Origin: an uncultured Lachnospiraceae bacterium
Lineage (GTDB): Bacteria; Bacillota; Clostridia; Lachnospirales; Lachnospiraceae
Length of the DNA: 38,306 nt
Assembly: GCA_900315495.1 (NCBI GenBank)
Contig: OMZJ01000092.1
Span: 1 to 38,306 of the forward strand
Direction of reading: 5' to 3'
Position 1 is the stretch's first letter. Each line of letters opens with the position of its first letter. The notes beneath the pieces were generated by a model. The model worked only from the letters and a program-made list of their open reading frames with translations. It was not told the origin of the DNA and did not search any database. This document shows positions 23,735-36,133 of this stretch, one piece after another. The translations under genes and the position numbers were made by a program.

Positions 23735-25246
23735 GTGGCAAAACTATATATCAATACGGCGATAAAGAAGGGGCATCTGAATCCCGAACTGCAGGGACAT
23801 TTTTCCGAACACCTCGGCAGAGGCATTTACGAGGGAATCTACGTCGGCGAGGATTCTCCCATTGAAAATGTCAACGGCATGCGCAAGGACGTGGTGGATG
23901 CGCTGAAGGAGATTCATGTGCCTGCGCTGCGCTGGCCGGGCGGGTGCTTCGCCGACGAGTACCATTGGATGGACGGCATCGGGCCGAAGAACACGCGCAA
24001 AAAGATGATCAATACCCACTGGGGCGGCGTGGTGGAAGACAACAGCTTCGGCACGCACGAGTTCATGGAGCTCTGCCGGCAGCTCGGCTGCAAGACCTAT
24101 GTCAACGGCAACGTGGGGAGCGGCACCGTGCAGGAGATGAGCGAGTGGGTCGAGTACATGACCTTTGACGGCGTGTCCCCGATGGCAGATCTGCGCAAGG
24201 CAAACGGACAGGCGGAGCCCTGGAAGGTCGATTATTTCGGCGTCGGCAATGAAAACTGGGGATGCGGCGGCAACATGCTGCCCGAGCAGTACGGCATGAT
24301 GTACCGCCGCTATCAGACCTATGTGCGGAATTACCACCCGGATCATCCGATCAAAAAGGTTGCCTGCGGGTCCAATGCCGGTGATTTCGAGTGGACGCGC
24401 AAGGTGCTGGAAACCACGTTCCGCCGGACCAATCCGAAGGATCACGGCATGATGGACGGCCTTTCCCTTCATTATTACACGGTCCCGAAGGGCTGGGGAG
24501 AGGAAGGCAAGGGAAGCGCGCTGAAGTTTGATGACAGCGACTGGTATACCACGCTGGGGAAGACCTGGTACATGGAGGAGCTGGTAAGCCGCCACAGCGC
24601 GATCATGGATGTTTTTGATCCGGAGAAGAAGATCGGTCTGATTGTTGACGAGTGGGGCGACTGGTTCGATGTGGAACCGGGAACCAACCCCGGCTTCCTC
24701 TATCAGCAGAACACGATCCGCGACGCACTGGTCGCCGGCATCAACCTCAATATCTTCAACAATCACTGCGACCGCGTGAAGATGGCCAACATCGCGCAGA
24801 TGGTGAACGTGCTGCAGTCGGTGCTCCTGACGGACGGAGCGCGCATGGTGAAGACGCCGACCTGGTATGCCTTCTATCTGTATCAGAAGCACCAGGATGC
24901 GGATCTGTGCGAGTCGGATCTGGACACCGAGATGATCGGGGATCCGTCGCACCCGGTCCCCAACATGACAAAGTCTGTCTCCATCACGAAGGACGGAAAG
25001 CTCCTGATCACCATGACCAACGAATCTCTCACGGAGGATTATCCGGTCGAGGCCGTTCTGACCGGCGGGAAGGCAGTCCGCGTTTCCGGCAGCATCCTGA
25101 CGGGTGAGATGCATGCGCACAACACCTTTGAAAATCCGGATGCGGTTCACTGCGTGCCCTTCACCGGCGCATCGGTGACGGATACGGGAATCCGCTTTAC
25201 CATGCCGCACTGCAGCGTACTGGCGCTGGAAGTCGAGCTGGCCTGA
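23735..25246 (+). CDS. GH51 alpha-L-arabinofuranosidase
   Basis: The 503-residue enzyme starts at a GTG behind AAAGGAG. It removes terminal arabinofuranosyl groups from arabino-oligosaccharides. Family GH51 marks are the early [33 protein letters not shown], the acid/base in [11 protein letters not shown] (Glu173), the nucleophile in LIVDEWGDW (Glu306) and a C-terminal beta domain. There is no signal peptide, so it acts in the cytoplasm on imported oligosaccharides. The AraD gene follows after 24 bases, so released arabinose is probably sent via ribulose 5-phosphate into the pentose phosphate pathway; AraA and AraB are not in the window. Confidence 0.94.
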   Translation: MAKLYINTAIKKGHLNPELQGHFSEHLGRGIYEGIYVGEDSPIENVNGMRKDVVDALKEIHVPALRWPGGCFADEYHWMDGIGPKNTRKKMINTHWGGVVEDNSFGTHEFMELCRQLGCKTYVNGNVGSGTVQEMSEWVEYMTFDGVSPMADLRKANGQAEPWKVDYFGVGNENWGCGGNMLPEQYGMMYRRYQTYVRNYHPDHPIKKVACGSNAGDFEWTRKVLETTFRRTNPKDHGMMDGLSLHYYTVPKGWGEEGKGSALKFDDSDWYTTLGKTWYMEELVSRHSAIMDVFDPEKKIGLIVDEWGDWFDVEPGTNPGFLYQQNTIRDALVAGINLNIFNNHCDRVKMANIAQMVNVLQSVLLTDGARMVKTPTWYAFYLYQKHQDADLCESDLDTEMIGDPSHPVPNMTKSVSITKDGKLLITMTNESLTEDYPVEAVLTGGKAVRVSGSILTGEMHAHNTFENPDAVHCVPFTGASVTDTGIRFTMPHCSVLALEVELA

Positions 25247-25270
25247 GGCAAAGACCGGCGGGGAGACAGA

Positions 25271-25978
25271 ATGTTAGAACAGCTGAAAAAAGACGTCTAT
25301 GAAGCAAACATGGAGCTCGTGAAGAAGGGCCTGGTCATCTATACCTGGGGCAATGTGAGCGGCATTGACCGCGAAAGCGGCCTGGTCGTCATCAAGCCGA
25401 GCGGTGTGGACTATGACACCATGACGTGGGAAGATATGGTGGTCACGGACCTGGAGGGAAAGGTCGTGGAGGGCCATTACAAGCCCTCCTCCGACACGCC
25501 GACCCATGTTTATCTGTACCGGGAGTTCCCGGAGATCGGCGGTGTGGTGCACACCCACTCCACCTGGGCCGTCACCTTCGCCCAGGCAGGGCTTGACATC
25601 CCCGCGTTTGGAACCACCCATGCCGACTATTTCTACGGCGACATCCCCTGCACCCGCGACCTCACGAAGGAAGAGATCGAAGAGGCCTATGAGCGCAACA
25701 CCGGCAAGGTGATTGCGGAAACGTTCAAGGACAGGGATCCGATGGCAATCCCCGGCGTACTGGTCAAAAATCATGGGCCGTTCGCCTGGGGAAGAACACC
25801 GGCCGGCGCTGTCTACAATGCGGTGGTTTTGGATAAGGTCGCGGAGATGGCCTACAAGACGATGACGCTGAATCCGCGGACGCCGCGCGTGCACCAGTAC
25901 CTTCTGGACAAGCACTATTACAGAAAGCACGGTGCCGGCGCATATTACGGGCAGGGCAAGGATGCCGAGGACCACTGA
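25271..25978 (+). CDS. araD: L-ribulose-5-phosphate 4-epimerase
   Basis: The 235-residue enzyme converts L-ribulose 5-phosphate to D-xylulose 5-phosphate. It is a class II aldolase-fold protein with zinc ligands His94 and His96 (VVHTHS) and His168 (KNHGPFAWG), Asp119 in HADYFYGD (the epimerase catalytic acid region), KPSGVDY and [14 protein letters not shown] for phosphate and substrate. Length and motifs agree with AraD rather than with fuculose aldolase. The GGGGAGAC site precedes it. It is the second gene of the arabinofuranosidase operon, which makes arabinose the likely source of its substrate. Confidence 0.92.
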   Translation: MLEQLKKDVYEANMELVKKGLVIYTWGNVSGIDRESGLVVIKPSGVDYDTMTWEDMVVTDLEGKVVEGHYKPSSDTPTHVYLYREFPEIGGVVHTHSTWAVTFAQAGLDIPAFGTTHADYFYGDIPCTRDLTKEEIEEAYERNTGKVIAETFKDRDPMAIPGVLVKNHGPFAWGRTPAGAVYNAVVLDKVAEMAYKTMTLNPRTPRVHQYLLDKHYYRKHGAGAYYGQGKDAEDH

Positions 25979-25994
25979 GGTCAGAGACATCGAA

Positions 25995-26022
25995 AAACCG
26001 CGGGCTGTCAGGTCCGCGGTTT
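25995..26022 (+). terminator. Weak terminator after araD
   Basis: AAACCGCGG pairs with CCGCGGTTT around a 10-base loop. The tail (CCTAT) is poor in U, so termination may be partial and the next gene may be read through. Confidence 0.5.
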
Positions 26023-26088
26023 CCTATATGAACTGCATTTCGGCGCACCGGGAGGGAACCGTGCGCATGCCAGGAGGAGGCAGGCAGA

Positions 26089-28461
26089 ATGTCTGAAACC
26101 AGTCGTACCAACCAGAAGCGTTTTCTGCGCCGCAGCCGGGAACAGCATCCGTACCTGTGGTGGTTTCTGGATTCTGTGATCATGGAACTGATCCTGGAAA
26201 CACTCAGCCGGAAATCCATCCTCGACGCGGTGGTATTCATGCTGGATCAGCCGGTTTACTTCTGCGTAAACCTCGCGCTGATCCTCTTTCTCTACGCGCT
26301 CCCGTTCCTCTCGAAGCGGGAGAATTTTTTCCGCACGCTGGTCACCGTCTTTCTGATGATCATCGGTGTGACGGACTTTGTCCTGCTGTTCATCCGGGTG
26401 ACGCCGTTTACCGCGCACGACCTGCAGCAGATCAATGCGGCGATCCGCATTCTGGACCATTACATCTCATTTTTTGCCATTGTCATTGCGGTGGTCCTGG
26501 TGATTGCGGGTCTCATCGCCCTGGTGATCTGGTACCGCAGGGCACCGAAGCGCCGGCACAGAAGGAAGCTTTCCGAATCCCTTCCCAGAATCTTCATTAC
26601 CGGGGCCGCGTCTGCCCTGTTTCTGATGACACCGGTCAAAAATGTAATTCTTCCGAACCGGTTCAGCAACATCGCGGATGCCTATCACCACTACGGGCTG
26701 GTCTATTGCTTTGCGACGTCCGCGCTCAGCACCGGCATCAAAAAGCCGGCGGACTACAGCGATGAGGAAGTGGCGCAGATCGTGGAGTCAGAGGCGGAGA
26801 CAGAGGCGGCGGAGACGATTGTCGACAACGAGGAGTTCCCGGAGGTGAGCGGCTTTGCCGCCGAGCCGACGGAACCCGTCACGGATGAGAACGGGGATGT
26901 CAGATACGGGTATCAGCCCGGGGCTGCGAATGTGATCTTCGTGCAGCTGGAATCCTTCTTTGATGTGACACGCCTTTCGGATGTCAAGCTGTCAGAGGAT
27001 CCGATGCCGACGATTCATGCGCTGGAGCAGAACTATTCGACGGGCTATCTCAGCGTGCCGGGGGTCGGCGCGGGCACAGCCAACACGGAATTTGAAGTCA
27101 TGACCGGCCTGGACCTGGATTTCTTCGGGCCCGGAGAGTATCCCTATCAGACAGTGCTGCAGAACAAGACCTGCGAGAGCCTTGCCTATGTCTTCTCGGA
27201 TCTCGGGTATACCGCGCAGGCCATCCATGACAATTCCGCGCTGTTCTATGACCGCTTCGATGTGTTCTCCCAGCTCGGGTACAATGTCTTCACCAGCATT
27301 GAGTACATGAATGACCTGTCCTGGACGGAAACCGGATGGGCAAAGGACAAGGTCCTGACGCCCTATATCATCAGCGCGCTCAAATCCACTGCGTCCCGGG
27401 ATTACATCTATACGATCTCGGTCCAGGGGCATGGCGCTTATCCGACGGAATCGGTCATCACAGATCCCGAGATTGATGTCACGGTCTTTGCGGACGACGG
27501 AACGGTGGACACCGACCGCACCAACCAGTTCATCTATTACGTGAACCAGGAAGTGCAGATGGACCGCTTTGTCCGGGATCTGATCGGAACGCTGAAGGCA
27601 TATCCGGAGCCCACGGTCTGCGTCTTCTACGGCGATCATCTCCCCTCCCTCGGCATTGAGAAAGAGGACATCGAGGGCGGCGGAAACATGTTTCAGACAC
27701 AGTATGTGATCTGGGACAATTTCGGTCTCACCCGGGAACTCCGCGATGTGGAGTCCTTCCAGCTGGGTGCACTGGTGCTGCAGAAAATCGGCGTGTCCAA
27801 GGGCGTGATGTTCCGGTATCACCAGAATTACCTCAACAATACGCCGGCGGTGAGCCTCCTGAACGAAGAGAGCGGCAGCGCGGATGACTCTGCGGAGGAG
27901 ACGTCGGACGCCGTCCCGGAGGAAACGGCCGGAGAGGGGACATCCCCCAAAGAAGCATCGGACGGAGAGACATCCCCCGGCGGGACGGAGGAAACGATGG
28001 CTGCGGCAGAGTCCGTAGAAGAGAATCCGGCGGAGGATCCCTCCGCGGAGGAAGCGTCCGGAGACGGGTCTTTTGAGGTCAGCCCCGAGGAAGAAGAGTA
28101 TCTGAACGGCATTGCAATGCTCGGATATGACATGCTGTACGGGGATCAGAGTGTATACGAAAACGGCCTGTATGAGCCGACAAACCTGAAGATGGGCATT
28201 GACCCGATCACGATCGATGATGTCAGCTATGAGGAAGACAGCAAGACCCTGACGGTCTACGGGCACAATTTCACCGCATACTCGATCATCGTCATCAACG
28301 GCCGCCAGTATGCGCCCTCCGAGTGGACGGAATCGGCCCTCACGCTGACCGATTATTCCGGCAAAGGGACGGCGGAAATCTGCGTGGCACAGCTGGACAA
28401 TTACGGAAAGGCAATTCTCAGCATGACAAACACAGTCAGCCGCAGCTTTGGAGAGGAATGA
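26089..28461 (+). CDS. LTA synthase-family (sulfatase-fold) membrane protein with C-terminal IPT-like domain
   Basis: The 790-residue product starts behind AGGAGG. Residues 20-200 hold about five membrane segments. After an acidic linker comes the extracellular alkaline-phosphatase-like domain (about 280-595): NVIFVQLESFF with metal-binding Glu288, GVGAGTANTEFEVMTG with the expected catalytic Thr330, SVQGHGAYP, and FYGDHLPSLG. These match lipoteichoic acid synthases, which transfer glycerol phosphate from phosphatidylglycerol. A Glu/Ser/Thr-rich disordered stretch (about 600-660) and a small Ig/IPT-like domain (about 700-790; KTLTVYGHNFTAYSIIVINGRQY) are added at the C-terminus and are not part of typical LtaS. 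It may make LTA or another polyol-phosphate polymer. NudC follows after one base. Confidence 0.88.
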   Translation: MSETSRTNQKRFLRRSREQHPYLWWFLDSVIMELILETLSRKSILDAVVFMLDQPVYFCVNLALILFLYALPFLSKRENFFRTLVTVFLMIIGVTDFVLLFIRVTPFTAHDLQQINAAIRILDHYISFFAIVIAVVLVIAGLIALVIWYRRAPKRRHRRKLSESLPRIFITGAASALFLMTPVKNVILPNRFSNIADAYHHYGLVYCFATSALSTGIKKPADYSDEEVAQIVESEAETEAAETIVDNEEFPEVSGFAAEPTEPVTDENGDVRYGYQPGAANVIFVQLESFFDVTRLSDVKLSEDPMPTIHALEQNYSTGYLSVPGVGAGTANTEFEVMTGLDLDFFGPGEYPYQTVLQNKTCESLAYVFSDLGYTAQAIHDNSALFYDRFDVFSQLGYNVFTSIEYMNDLSWTETGWAKDKVLTPYIISALKSTASRDYIYTISVQGHGAYPTESVITDPEIDVTVFADDGTVDTDRTNQFIYYVNQEVQMDRFVRDLIGTLKAYPEPTVCVFYGDHLPSLGIEKEDIEGGGNMFQTQYVIWDNFGLTRELRDVESFQLGALVLQKIGVSKGVMFRYHQNYLNNTPAVSLLNEESGSADDSAEETSDAVPEETAGEGTSPKEASDGETSPGGTEETMAAAESVEENPAEDPSAEEASGDGSFEVSPEEEEYLNGIAMLGYDMLYGDQSVYENGLYEPTNLKMGIDPITIDDVSYEEDSKTLTVYGHNFTAYSIIVINGRQYAPSEWTESALTLTDYSGKGTAEICVAQLDNYGKAILSMTNTVSRSFGEE

Positions 28462-28462
28462 C

Positions 28463-29335
28463 ATGATACAGGACATCGCACCGCATATTCTGTCCAATCA
28501 CTATGAGAACCGGACATCAAAACCGGGGGATCCGGTCATCTATGTGCGCGGGAAGGAGGTCTTCTGCGGAATTTCCGGGGGAAGAATCCTCCTCCCGGAG
28601 CGGATCGAACGGACAGCACCGGACTGTGTCTATGCGTTCTCCCTGGACGGGCAGAGTATCTTCCTGTGCTGGAAGCAGGTGCCGGAAGAGGGAGAGGGCG
28701 GAATCGGCATTGTCTGGCACAATATCTCTGACCTGCGGGCGGCAAGCCCGGCGGAACTGCGCATGGCGGTGATTACCGCGTGGCATCTGGCCGTGTGGTA
28801 CCAGGACACCGTCTTCTGCGGCCGGTGCGGAACCAGGCTGGTGCCGGATTCGACGGAACGGATGATGCGCTGCCCCTCCTGCGGGCGGATGATCTATCCC
28901 ACGATCATGCCGGCGGTCATTGTCGCCGTGACGGACGGGGACCGGATCCTCCTGACGCGGTACAGCGGACGGAGCTACCGCAGATTTGCGCTGGTTGCCG
29001 GATATACCGAGATCGGCGAGACGTCGGAACAGACGGCGGCGCGGGAGGTGATGGAGGAGACCGGCGTGCGGATCCGGAACCTGCACTATTACAAAAGCCA
29101 GCCCTGGGGATTTTCCGAAACCCTGCTCACCGGATTCTTCTGCGAGCTGGACGGGCCCGACCGCCTGACGGTGGACCACTCAGAACTCTCGGAGGCAGTA
29201 TGGCTGGACCGCGCGCAGCTGGCAGAGCAGTGGGACAGCCGGGACGGCGTCTCACTCACTTCGGAGATGATCGGCCTGTTCCTGGTGGGAAAAGATCCGA
29301 TCTCAACGGCAAAGACTGCAGCAAAACAATGTTAA
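28463..29335 (+). CDS. nudC: NADH pyrophosphatase/RNA decapping NUDIX hydrolase (NudC)
   Basis: The 290-residue product has an N-terminal domain, a zinc ribbon (Cys119, Cys122, Cys137, Cys140) and a complete NUDIX box from Gly180 to Val202 (G-x5-E-x7-RE-x2-EE-x-G). The downstream SQPWGFSETLL agrees with the SQPWPFPxS motif that separates NudC-type enzymes from other NUDIX proteins. NudC splits NAD(H) into AMP and NMN(H) and can remove NAD caps from RNA. The ATG at 28463 uses GAGAGGA inside the end of the upstream gene; a TTG 15 bases earlier is less likely. Its close coupling to an LTA-synthase-like gene has no obvious functional reason. Confidence 0.92.
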   Translation: MIQDIAPHILSNHYENRTSKPGDPVIYVRGKEVFCGISGGRILLPERIERTAPDCVYAFSLDGQSIFLCWKQVPEEGEGGIGIVWHNISDLRAASPAELRMAVITAWHLAVWYQDTVFCGRCGTRLVPDSTERMMRCPSCGRMIYPTIMPAVIVAVTDGDRILLTRYSGRSYRRFALVAGYTEIGETSEQTAAREVMEETGVRIRNLHYYKSQPWGFSETLLTGFFCELDGPDRLTVDHSELSEAVWLDRAQLAEQWDSRDGVSLTSEMIGLFLVGKDPISTAKTAAKQC

Positions 29336-29379
29336 TTTTCGATTCTTTCGGCTTATTACAGAAATTTAAGAAAAATTTT

Positions 29380-29408
29380 TTGAGCTTGTTCCGCCCATGT
29401 GATAAAAT
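29380..29408 (+). promoter_or_regulatory. Promoter of the V-ATPase operon
   Basis: TTGAGC (29380-29385) and TAAAAT (29403-29408) are 17 bases apart, in a short AT-rich stretch. The leader is about 90 bases. Confidence 0.65.
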
Positions 29409-29506
29409 GGCGGTGTATTCCAAGAAAACTGACTGCCGCGCGGCCAGAACCTTTCCAGGCTTCGGTTGCGCGGCGGGATCAGCCTGGGAAAAGAGGTGAT
29501 GAGAGA

Positions 29507-29827
29507 GTGATAGAAGAGACGATCAAGGCGGTAACCGATGCGGAGGCGCAGGCGGATCAGATTCAGGCGGATGCGCGGCAGAAAGCAGCGGCGATCACCG
29601 ATGCGGCAGAGAAAAAGGCCGCGCAGATCCTTGCAGATACAAAGTCCCGCGTAAAGGCAGCCGCCGAGACATCCAACCGGCAGGCACAGACGAAGGGGCA
29701 GGAAATGCTGGAGGAGGTCCGGAGAACCTCTGCGATCGAGGTGGAGAAGATGAAGGCCGATGCCCGCGCCCGGATGCCGGAGGCGGTGGAGGAGGTCATC
29801 CGCTGCGTCCTCTCTGACAGCCGGTGA
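29507..29827 (+). CDS. ntpH: V-type ATPase peripheral stalk subunit G/H (coiled coil)
   Basis: The 106-residue product starts at a GTG behind AGAGGTG. It is almost wholly Ala/Glu/Lys/Gln-rich with heptad-like spacing and no proline until near residue 90, a long coiled coil. As first gene of the V-ATPase operon it matches the subunit called NtpH, AhaH or G, which pairs with subunit E to form the peripheral stalk. Sequence alone is weak for such coiled coils; the position makes the call. Confidence 0.8.
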   Translation: MIEETIKAVTDAEAQADQIQADARQKAAAITDAAEKKAAQILADTKSRVKAAAETSNRQAQTKGQEMLEEVRRTSAIEVEKMKADARARMPEAVEEVIRCVLSDSR

Positions 29828-29857
29828 CTTTTTTGACACAGAAAGGCGGTGAGATGA

Positions 29858-32364
<2,507 letters not shown>

Positions 32365-32371
32365 GCATGAG

Positions 32372-32386
32372 GCGGCCGGAGGCCGC
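32372..32386 (+). other. Stem-loop between ntpK and ntpE
   Basis: GCGGCC and GGCCGC pair around GGA just after the ntpK stop, and an outer TGA/TCA pairing may extend the stem. There is no U-run. Confidence 0.6.
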
Positions 32387-32431
32387 AGTTCATCACAGAG
32401 GGCAGAAAATCGAAGCAAAGAAGGAGCAGGA

Positions 32432-33022
32432 ATGGCAGGAGCAGAAAAAATTATCAATGATATCCTGCTGGAAGCGCACTCGCAGGCCGATTATATCCGC
32501 ACGGTGGCGGAGGAAAAGGCAGACGCGATCCTGAAAAAGGCGGAGGATGAGAGCCGGACGGCGCTCGAGAAAGCCGAGAAGGACGCGGAGAAGGCCGAGA
32601 AGGAGTATGAAGCCCGTATTGCCTCCTCCGGTGAGATGAACCGGAAAAAGGCGATGCTGGCCGGCCGGCAGGAACTGATCGATGAGGTGATCCGGCAGGC
32701 GTATGACAAGCTGGCCGGCCTGGACGATGCCGCCTATTTCGAGATGCTGTTGAAGCTTCTGGAAAAGACGGCACACAGCGGGGACGGTGTCCTCTGCCTT
32801 TCGGAGAAGGATCTGAAGAGACTTCCGGCGGATTTTGCGCAGAAGGCAGCCGATACCGCGAAGAAAGCCGGCGGATCGCTGAAAATTTCGGACACGCCGG
32901 AAAAGATCTCCGACGGGTTTATTCTGAAATACGGAGGCATCGAGGAAAACTGCACCCTGCGGGCGCTGTTCGATGACAAGGAGGAACAGCTCCGCGATGT
33001 CGTGCAGTCGGTGCTCTGGTAA
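32432..33022 (+). CDS. ntpE: V-type ATPase subunit E (peripheral stalk)
   Basis: The 196-residue product has an N-terminal Ala/Glu/Lys/Arg-rich coiled coil (about 1-75) followed by a globular part ending in GFILKYGGIEENCTLRALFDDKEEQLRDVVQSVLW, the typical E-subunit C-terminus that binds the top of the catalytic head. It pairs with subunit H/G. AAGGAGC precedes the start. Confidence 0.92.
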   Translation: MAGAEKIINDILLEAHSQADYIRTVAEEKADAILKKAEDESRTALEKAEKDAEKAEKEYEARIASSGEMNRKKAMLAGRQELIDEVIRQAYDKLAGLDDAAYFEMLLKLLEKTAHSGDGVLCLSEKDLKRLPADFAQKAADTAKKAGGSLKISDTPEKISDGFILKYGGIEENCTLRALFDDKEEQLRDVVQSVLW

Positions 33023-33034
33023 AGGAGAGCGCAG

Positions 33035-34006
33035 ATGCGGGACAGTGAATATATCTATGCAGTTGCGCGGATCCGTGTGAAGGAAAAGTCTCTGCTGACA
33101 GATGCGGACATCGCAAGGCTTACGGAAGCGGGCGACGAGAAGGCCGCGCTGCAGTGGCTGACCGAGCGCGGCTGGGGCAGCGGAACGGCCGGTGCGTCCG
33201 CCGGGGAAGTACTGGCGGCTGAGGAAGCGAAAAACCTGAAGCTGCTGCATGAACTGCGGGTGGATGACGCGGTGTTCTCCGTGCTGTCTTATCCGCAGCT
33301 GTATCATAACCTGAAGACAGCGATCAAGGATGTCTGCACATCCGAGGAGCACATCGGGGCATATTTCCGGATGGATCCGTGGAACCGGGAGAATCTGATG
33401 CGGATTCTCCGCGACCAGGATTACAAGAAGCTCCCGGAGGCTGTCCGGGAGCCGGTGGAAAAGGCATACAACGCGATGCTGACGACGCGTGACGGACAGC
33501 TGTGCGACAGCATCGTCGACCGCGCGTGCCTGGAGGCGATGGAAAAAGCGGGTGACGAGGCGAAAAATGACCTGCTCCGCGATTACTGTCACTCACAGGT
33601 CGCGATCGCGGATATCCGGGTCGCGGTGCGCGCGCAGGCCACAGGCAAACCGCTCCGGTTTATGCTGGACGCGATGGCAGAAAGCTGCCTGATTGACGTA
33701 AGGCGCCTCGCGGAGTCCGCGGCGAAGAGCCGCGAAGAACTCCTCGGTTTCCTCTCCGGCCACGGGTATGCGGACGCGGCGGAAGCCTTGGAGCAGTCGC
33801 CATCGGCGTTTGAGCGCTGGTGCGACAACCGGCTGATTGAGACGATTCGACCCCAGAAGACGAAGATCTCCTCCGTGGGTCCTGTGGTGGCTTATTATCT
33901 CGGCCGGGAGAACGAAATCCGCACGGTCCGCATCATCCTGACCGGGAAGGCCAACGGTTTTGGCACGGAGGAAATCCGGGAAAGGGTGCGGGAGATGTAT
34001 GGCTAA
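33035..34006 (+). CDS. ntpC: V-type ATPase subunit C (d-type, rotor cap)
   Basis: The 323-residue product is an all-helical protein with the vATP-synt_AC39 pattern: YIYAVARIRVKEKSLL at the start, YPQLYHNLKTAIKD near 90, YCHSQVAIADIRVAVRAQ near 185-202, and a C-terminus with PVVAYYLGRENEIRTVRIILTGKANG, a hallmark of the family. It links the central stalk to the membrane ring. The next gene overlaps it by 8 bases. Confidence 0.94.
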   Translation: MRDSEYIYAVARIRVKEKSLLTDADIARLTEAGDEKAALQWLTERGWGSGTAGASAGEVLAAEEAKNLKLLHELRVDDAVFSVLSYPQLYHNLKTAIKDVCTSEEHIGAYFRMDPWNRENLMRILRDQDYKKLPEAVREPVEKAYNAMLTTRDGQLCDSIVDRACLEAMEKAGDEAKNDLLRDYCHSQVAIADIRVAVRAQATGKPLRFMLDAMAESCLIDVRRLAESAAKSREELLGFLSGHGYADAAEALEQSPSAFERWCDNRLIETIRPQKTKISSVGPVVAYYLGRENEIRTVRIILTGKANGFGTEEIRERVREMYG

Positions 34007-34319
34007 GATTGCGGTCATGGGAGATTACGACAGTATCTACGGGTTTGCCGCGCTGGGGCTTGCGATCTTTCCGGCGGACGATCCGGCGGAGGCGAGAAAG
34101 ACCCTGCGCAGGCTGGCCGAGAATGACTACGGCGTGATTTATGTCACGGAGGAGCTGGCGGCGGATCCGGAGTTTGCGGCCGAGATCCATCGGTATGAGG
34201 AACAGCTTGCGCCGGCCGTGATTCTGATCCCCGGCGTCAAGGGAAATACCGGAAACGGCGTCGCGGGGGTGAAAAAATCCGTGGAGAGAGCTGTCGGAAG
34301 CGATATCCTGTTCGGCTGA
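33999..34319 (+). CDS. ntpF: V-type ATPase subunit F
   Basis: The 106-residue product starts at 33999 within the end of ntpC, with GGGAG upstream. [25 protein letters not shown] is the standard F-subunit opening, and [11 protein letters not shown] in the middle also fits. It sits on the central stalk with subunit D. In some nomenclatures this subunit is NtpG, so only the name is uncertain. Confidence 0.92.
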   Translation: MAKIAVMGDYDSIYGFAALGLAIFPADDPAEARKTLRRLAENDYGVIYVTEELAADPEFAAEIHRYEEQLAPAVILIPGVKGNTGNGVAGVKKSVERAVGSDILFG

Positions 34320-34354
34320 GGCCAGACCCGCCGGACATACAGGAAAGGGTTGGA

Positions 34355-36130
34355 ATGAGCACAGGTACAATCATAAAGGTAGCAGGTCCTCTGGTGGTTG
34401 CAGGGGGCATGCGGGATGCAAATATGTATGATGTCGTGCGCGTCAGTGAGAAGCGCCTGATCGGCGAAATCATTGAGATGCACGGGGATCGGGCATCCAT
34501 TCAGGTATATGAGGAGACGACGGGACTCGGACCCGGCGAGCCGGTGTACTCGACGGAAGCGCCGCTTTCCGTCGAACTGGGACCGGGCCTGATCGGATCC
34601 ATCTATGACGGCATCCAGAGACCGCTGGACAAGATTATGGAAGCGACGCACAGCCAGCGGCTGGCCCGCGGTGTGGAAGTCCCGGCGCTGGACCACGATA
34701 AAAAGTGGGAATTCACCGCAACCGTAAAACCCGGCGATGAGGTGGAGGCGGGCGACATCATCGGAACCGTGCAGGAGACAGAGGTTGTCCTCGAAAAGAT
34801 CATGGTTCCCTACGGCGTGAAGGGAACGATCGAGCGCATTGCCTCCGGGACCTATACGCTGGATGACACGGTGGCGGTGGTGAAGACCGCGCAGGGCGAG
34901 AAAAAGCTGACGCTGGTGCAGAAATGGCCGGTCCGCCGGGAGCGCCCCTACGCGAAGAAACTTCCGCCGGACAAGCCTCTGATTACCGGACAGCGTGTCA
35001 TTGACGCGTTCTTCCCGATTGCCAAGGGCGGTGTCGCCGCGATCCCGGGTCCGTTCGGATCGGGCAAGACGGTCACGCAGCACCAGCTGGCCAAGTGGTC
35101 CGAGGCGGACATTGTCATCTACATCGGCTGCGGCGAGCGCGGCAACGAGATGACGGATGTTCTGAACGAGTTCCCCGAGCTGAAGGATCCGCGCACCGGC
35201 CGTTCCCTGATGGAGCGGACCGTGCTGATTGCCAATACCTCCGACATGCCGGTGGCTGCCCGTGAGGCATCGATCTACACCGGAATCACCATTGCCGAAT
35301 ATTTCCGCGACATGGGCTATTCGGTGGCACTGATGGCGGATTCCACCTCCCGCTGGGCCGAAGCACTCCGCGAGATGTCCGGTCGTCTGGAGGAGATGCC
35401 CGGCGAAGAGGGGTATCCTGCCTATCTGGGTTCCCGCCTGGCGCAGTTCTACGAGCGTGCCGGCCGGGTCATTTCCCTCGGCAAAGAGGGAAGAGAGGGA
35501 CAGCTCTCGGCCATCGGCGCCGTGTCGCCGGCAGGCGGCGATATCTCCGAGCCGGTTTCCCAGGCAACCCTCCGGATTGTGAAGGTGTTCTGGAGCCTGG
35601 ATGCCAATCTGGCCTACCAGAGACATTTCCCCGCCATCAACTGGCTCACGTCCTACAGCCTGTACCTGGATACGCTGGGCAAGTGGTTCAATGCCAACGT
35701 GGCGGAGGACTGGATGGATCTGCGGCAGAAGCTGATGAGCCTGCTGCAGGATGAGGCTTCCCTGAACGAGATTGTTCAGATGGTCGGTATGGATGCCCTT
35801 TCCCCGCAGGACCGCCTGAAGATGGAGGCGGCAAGGTCCATCCGCGAGGATTTCCTGCACCAGAATTCCTTTGACGAAGTGGACACCTATACGTCCCTCC
35901 GCAAGCAGTACTACATGATGAAGCTGGTCTATGCCTTCTACGAGGGCGGCGTCTCGGCGCTGAAGCAGGGCGCACAGATCAACGACATCTCCGGCATGCA
36001 GGTGCGCGAGCAGATCGGCCGTTTCAAATACGTTCACGAGGATGACATTGACAATCATTTCATCGACGTGAATGAGGAGATGGCGAAGGAATTTGCGTCG
36101 CTGGTCGCGAAGGCAAAGGAGGAGGCATAA
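34355..36130 (+). CDS. ntpA: V-type ATPase catalytic subunit A
   Basis: The 591-residue product carries the catalytic P-loop GPFGSGKT at residues 232-239 (Lys238), the long non-homologous insert between the N-terminal barrel and nucleotide domain, [13 protein letters not shown] with the catalytic Glu, and [15 protein letters not shown]. Length is as expected for bacterial and archaeal A subunits. It starts behind AGGAAAGG and is followed by subunit B after 3 bases. Confidence 0.97.
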   Translation: MSTGTIIKVAGPLVVAGGMRDANMYDVVRVSEKRLIGEIIEMHGDRASIQVYEETTGLGPGEPVYSTEAPLSVELGPGLIGSIYDGIQRPLDKIMEATHSQRLARGVEVPALDHDKKWEFTATVKPGDEVEAGDIIGTVQETEVVLEKIMVPYGVKGTIERIASGTYTLDDTVAVVKTAQGEKKLTLVQKWPVRRERPYAKKLPPDKPLITGQRVIDAFFPIAKGGVAAIPGPFGSGKTVTQHQLAKWSEADIVIYIGCGERGNEMTDVLNEFPELKDPRTGRSLMERTVLIANTSDMPVAAREASIYTGITIAEYFRDMGYSVALMADSTSRWAEALREMSGRLEEMPGEEGYPAYLGSRLAQFYERAGRVISLGKEGREGQLSAIGAVSPAGGDISEPVSQATLRIVKVFWSLDANLAYQRHFPAINWLTSYSLYLDTLGKWFNANVAEDWMDLRQKLMSLLQDEASLNEIVQMVGMDALSPQDRLKMEAARSIREDFLHQNSFDEVDTYTSLRKQYYMMKLVYAFYEGGVSALKQGAQINDISGMQVREQIGRFKYVHEDDIDNHFIDVNEEMAKEFASLVAKAKEEA

Positions 36131-36133
36131 GGA

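Noticed and set aside
23744..25210. A 488-codon minus-strand open frame opposite the GH51 gene
   Set aside because: Antisense shadow of a conserved glycosidase, with no ribosome site or motifs.
26992..28497. A 501-codon minus-strand open frame opposite the LTA-synthase-like gene
   Set aside because: Antisense shadow; the + strand has catalytic motifs in the right order.
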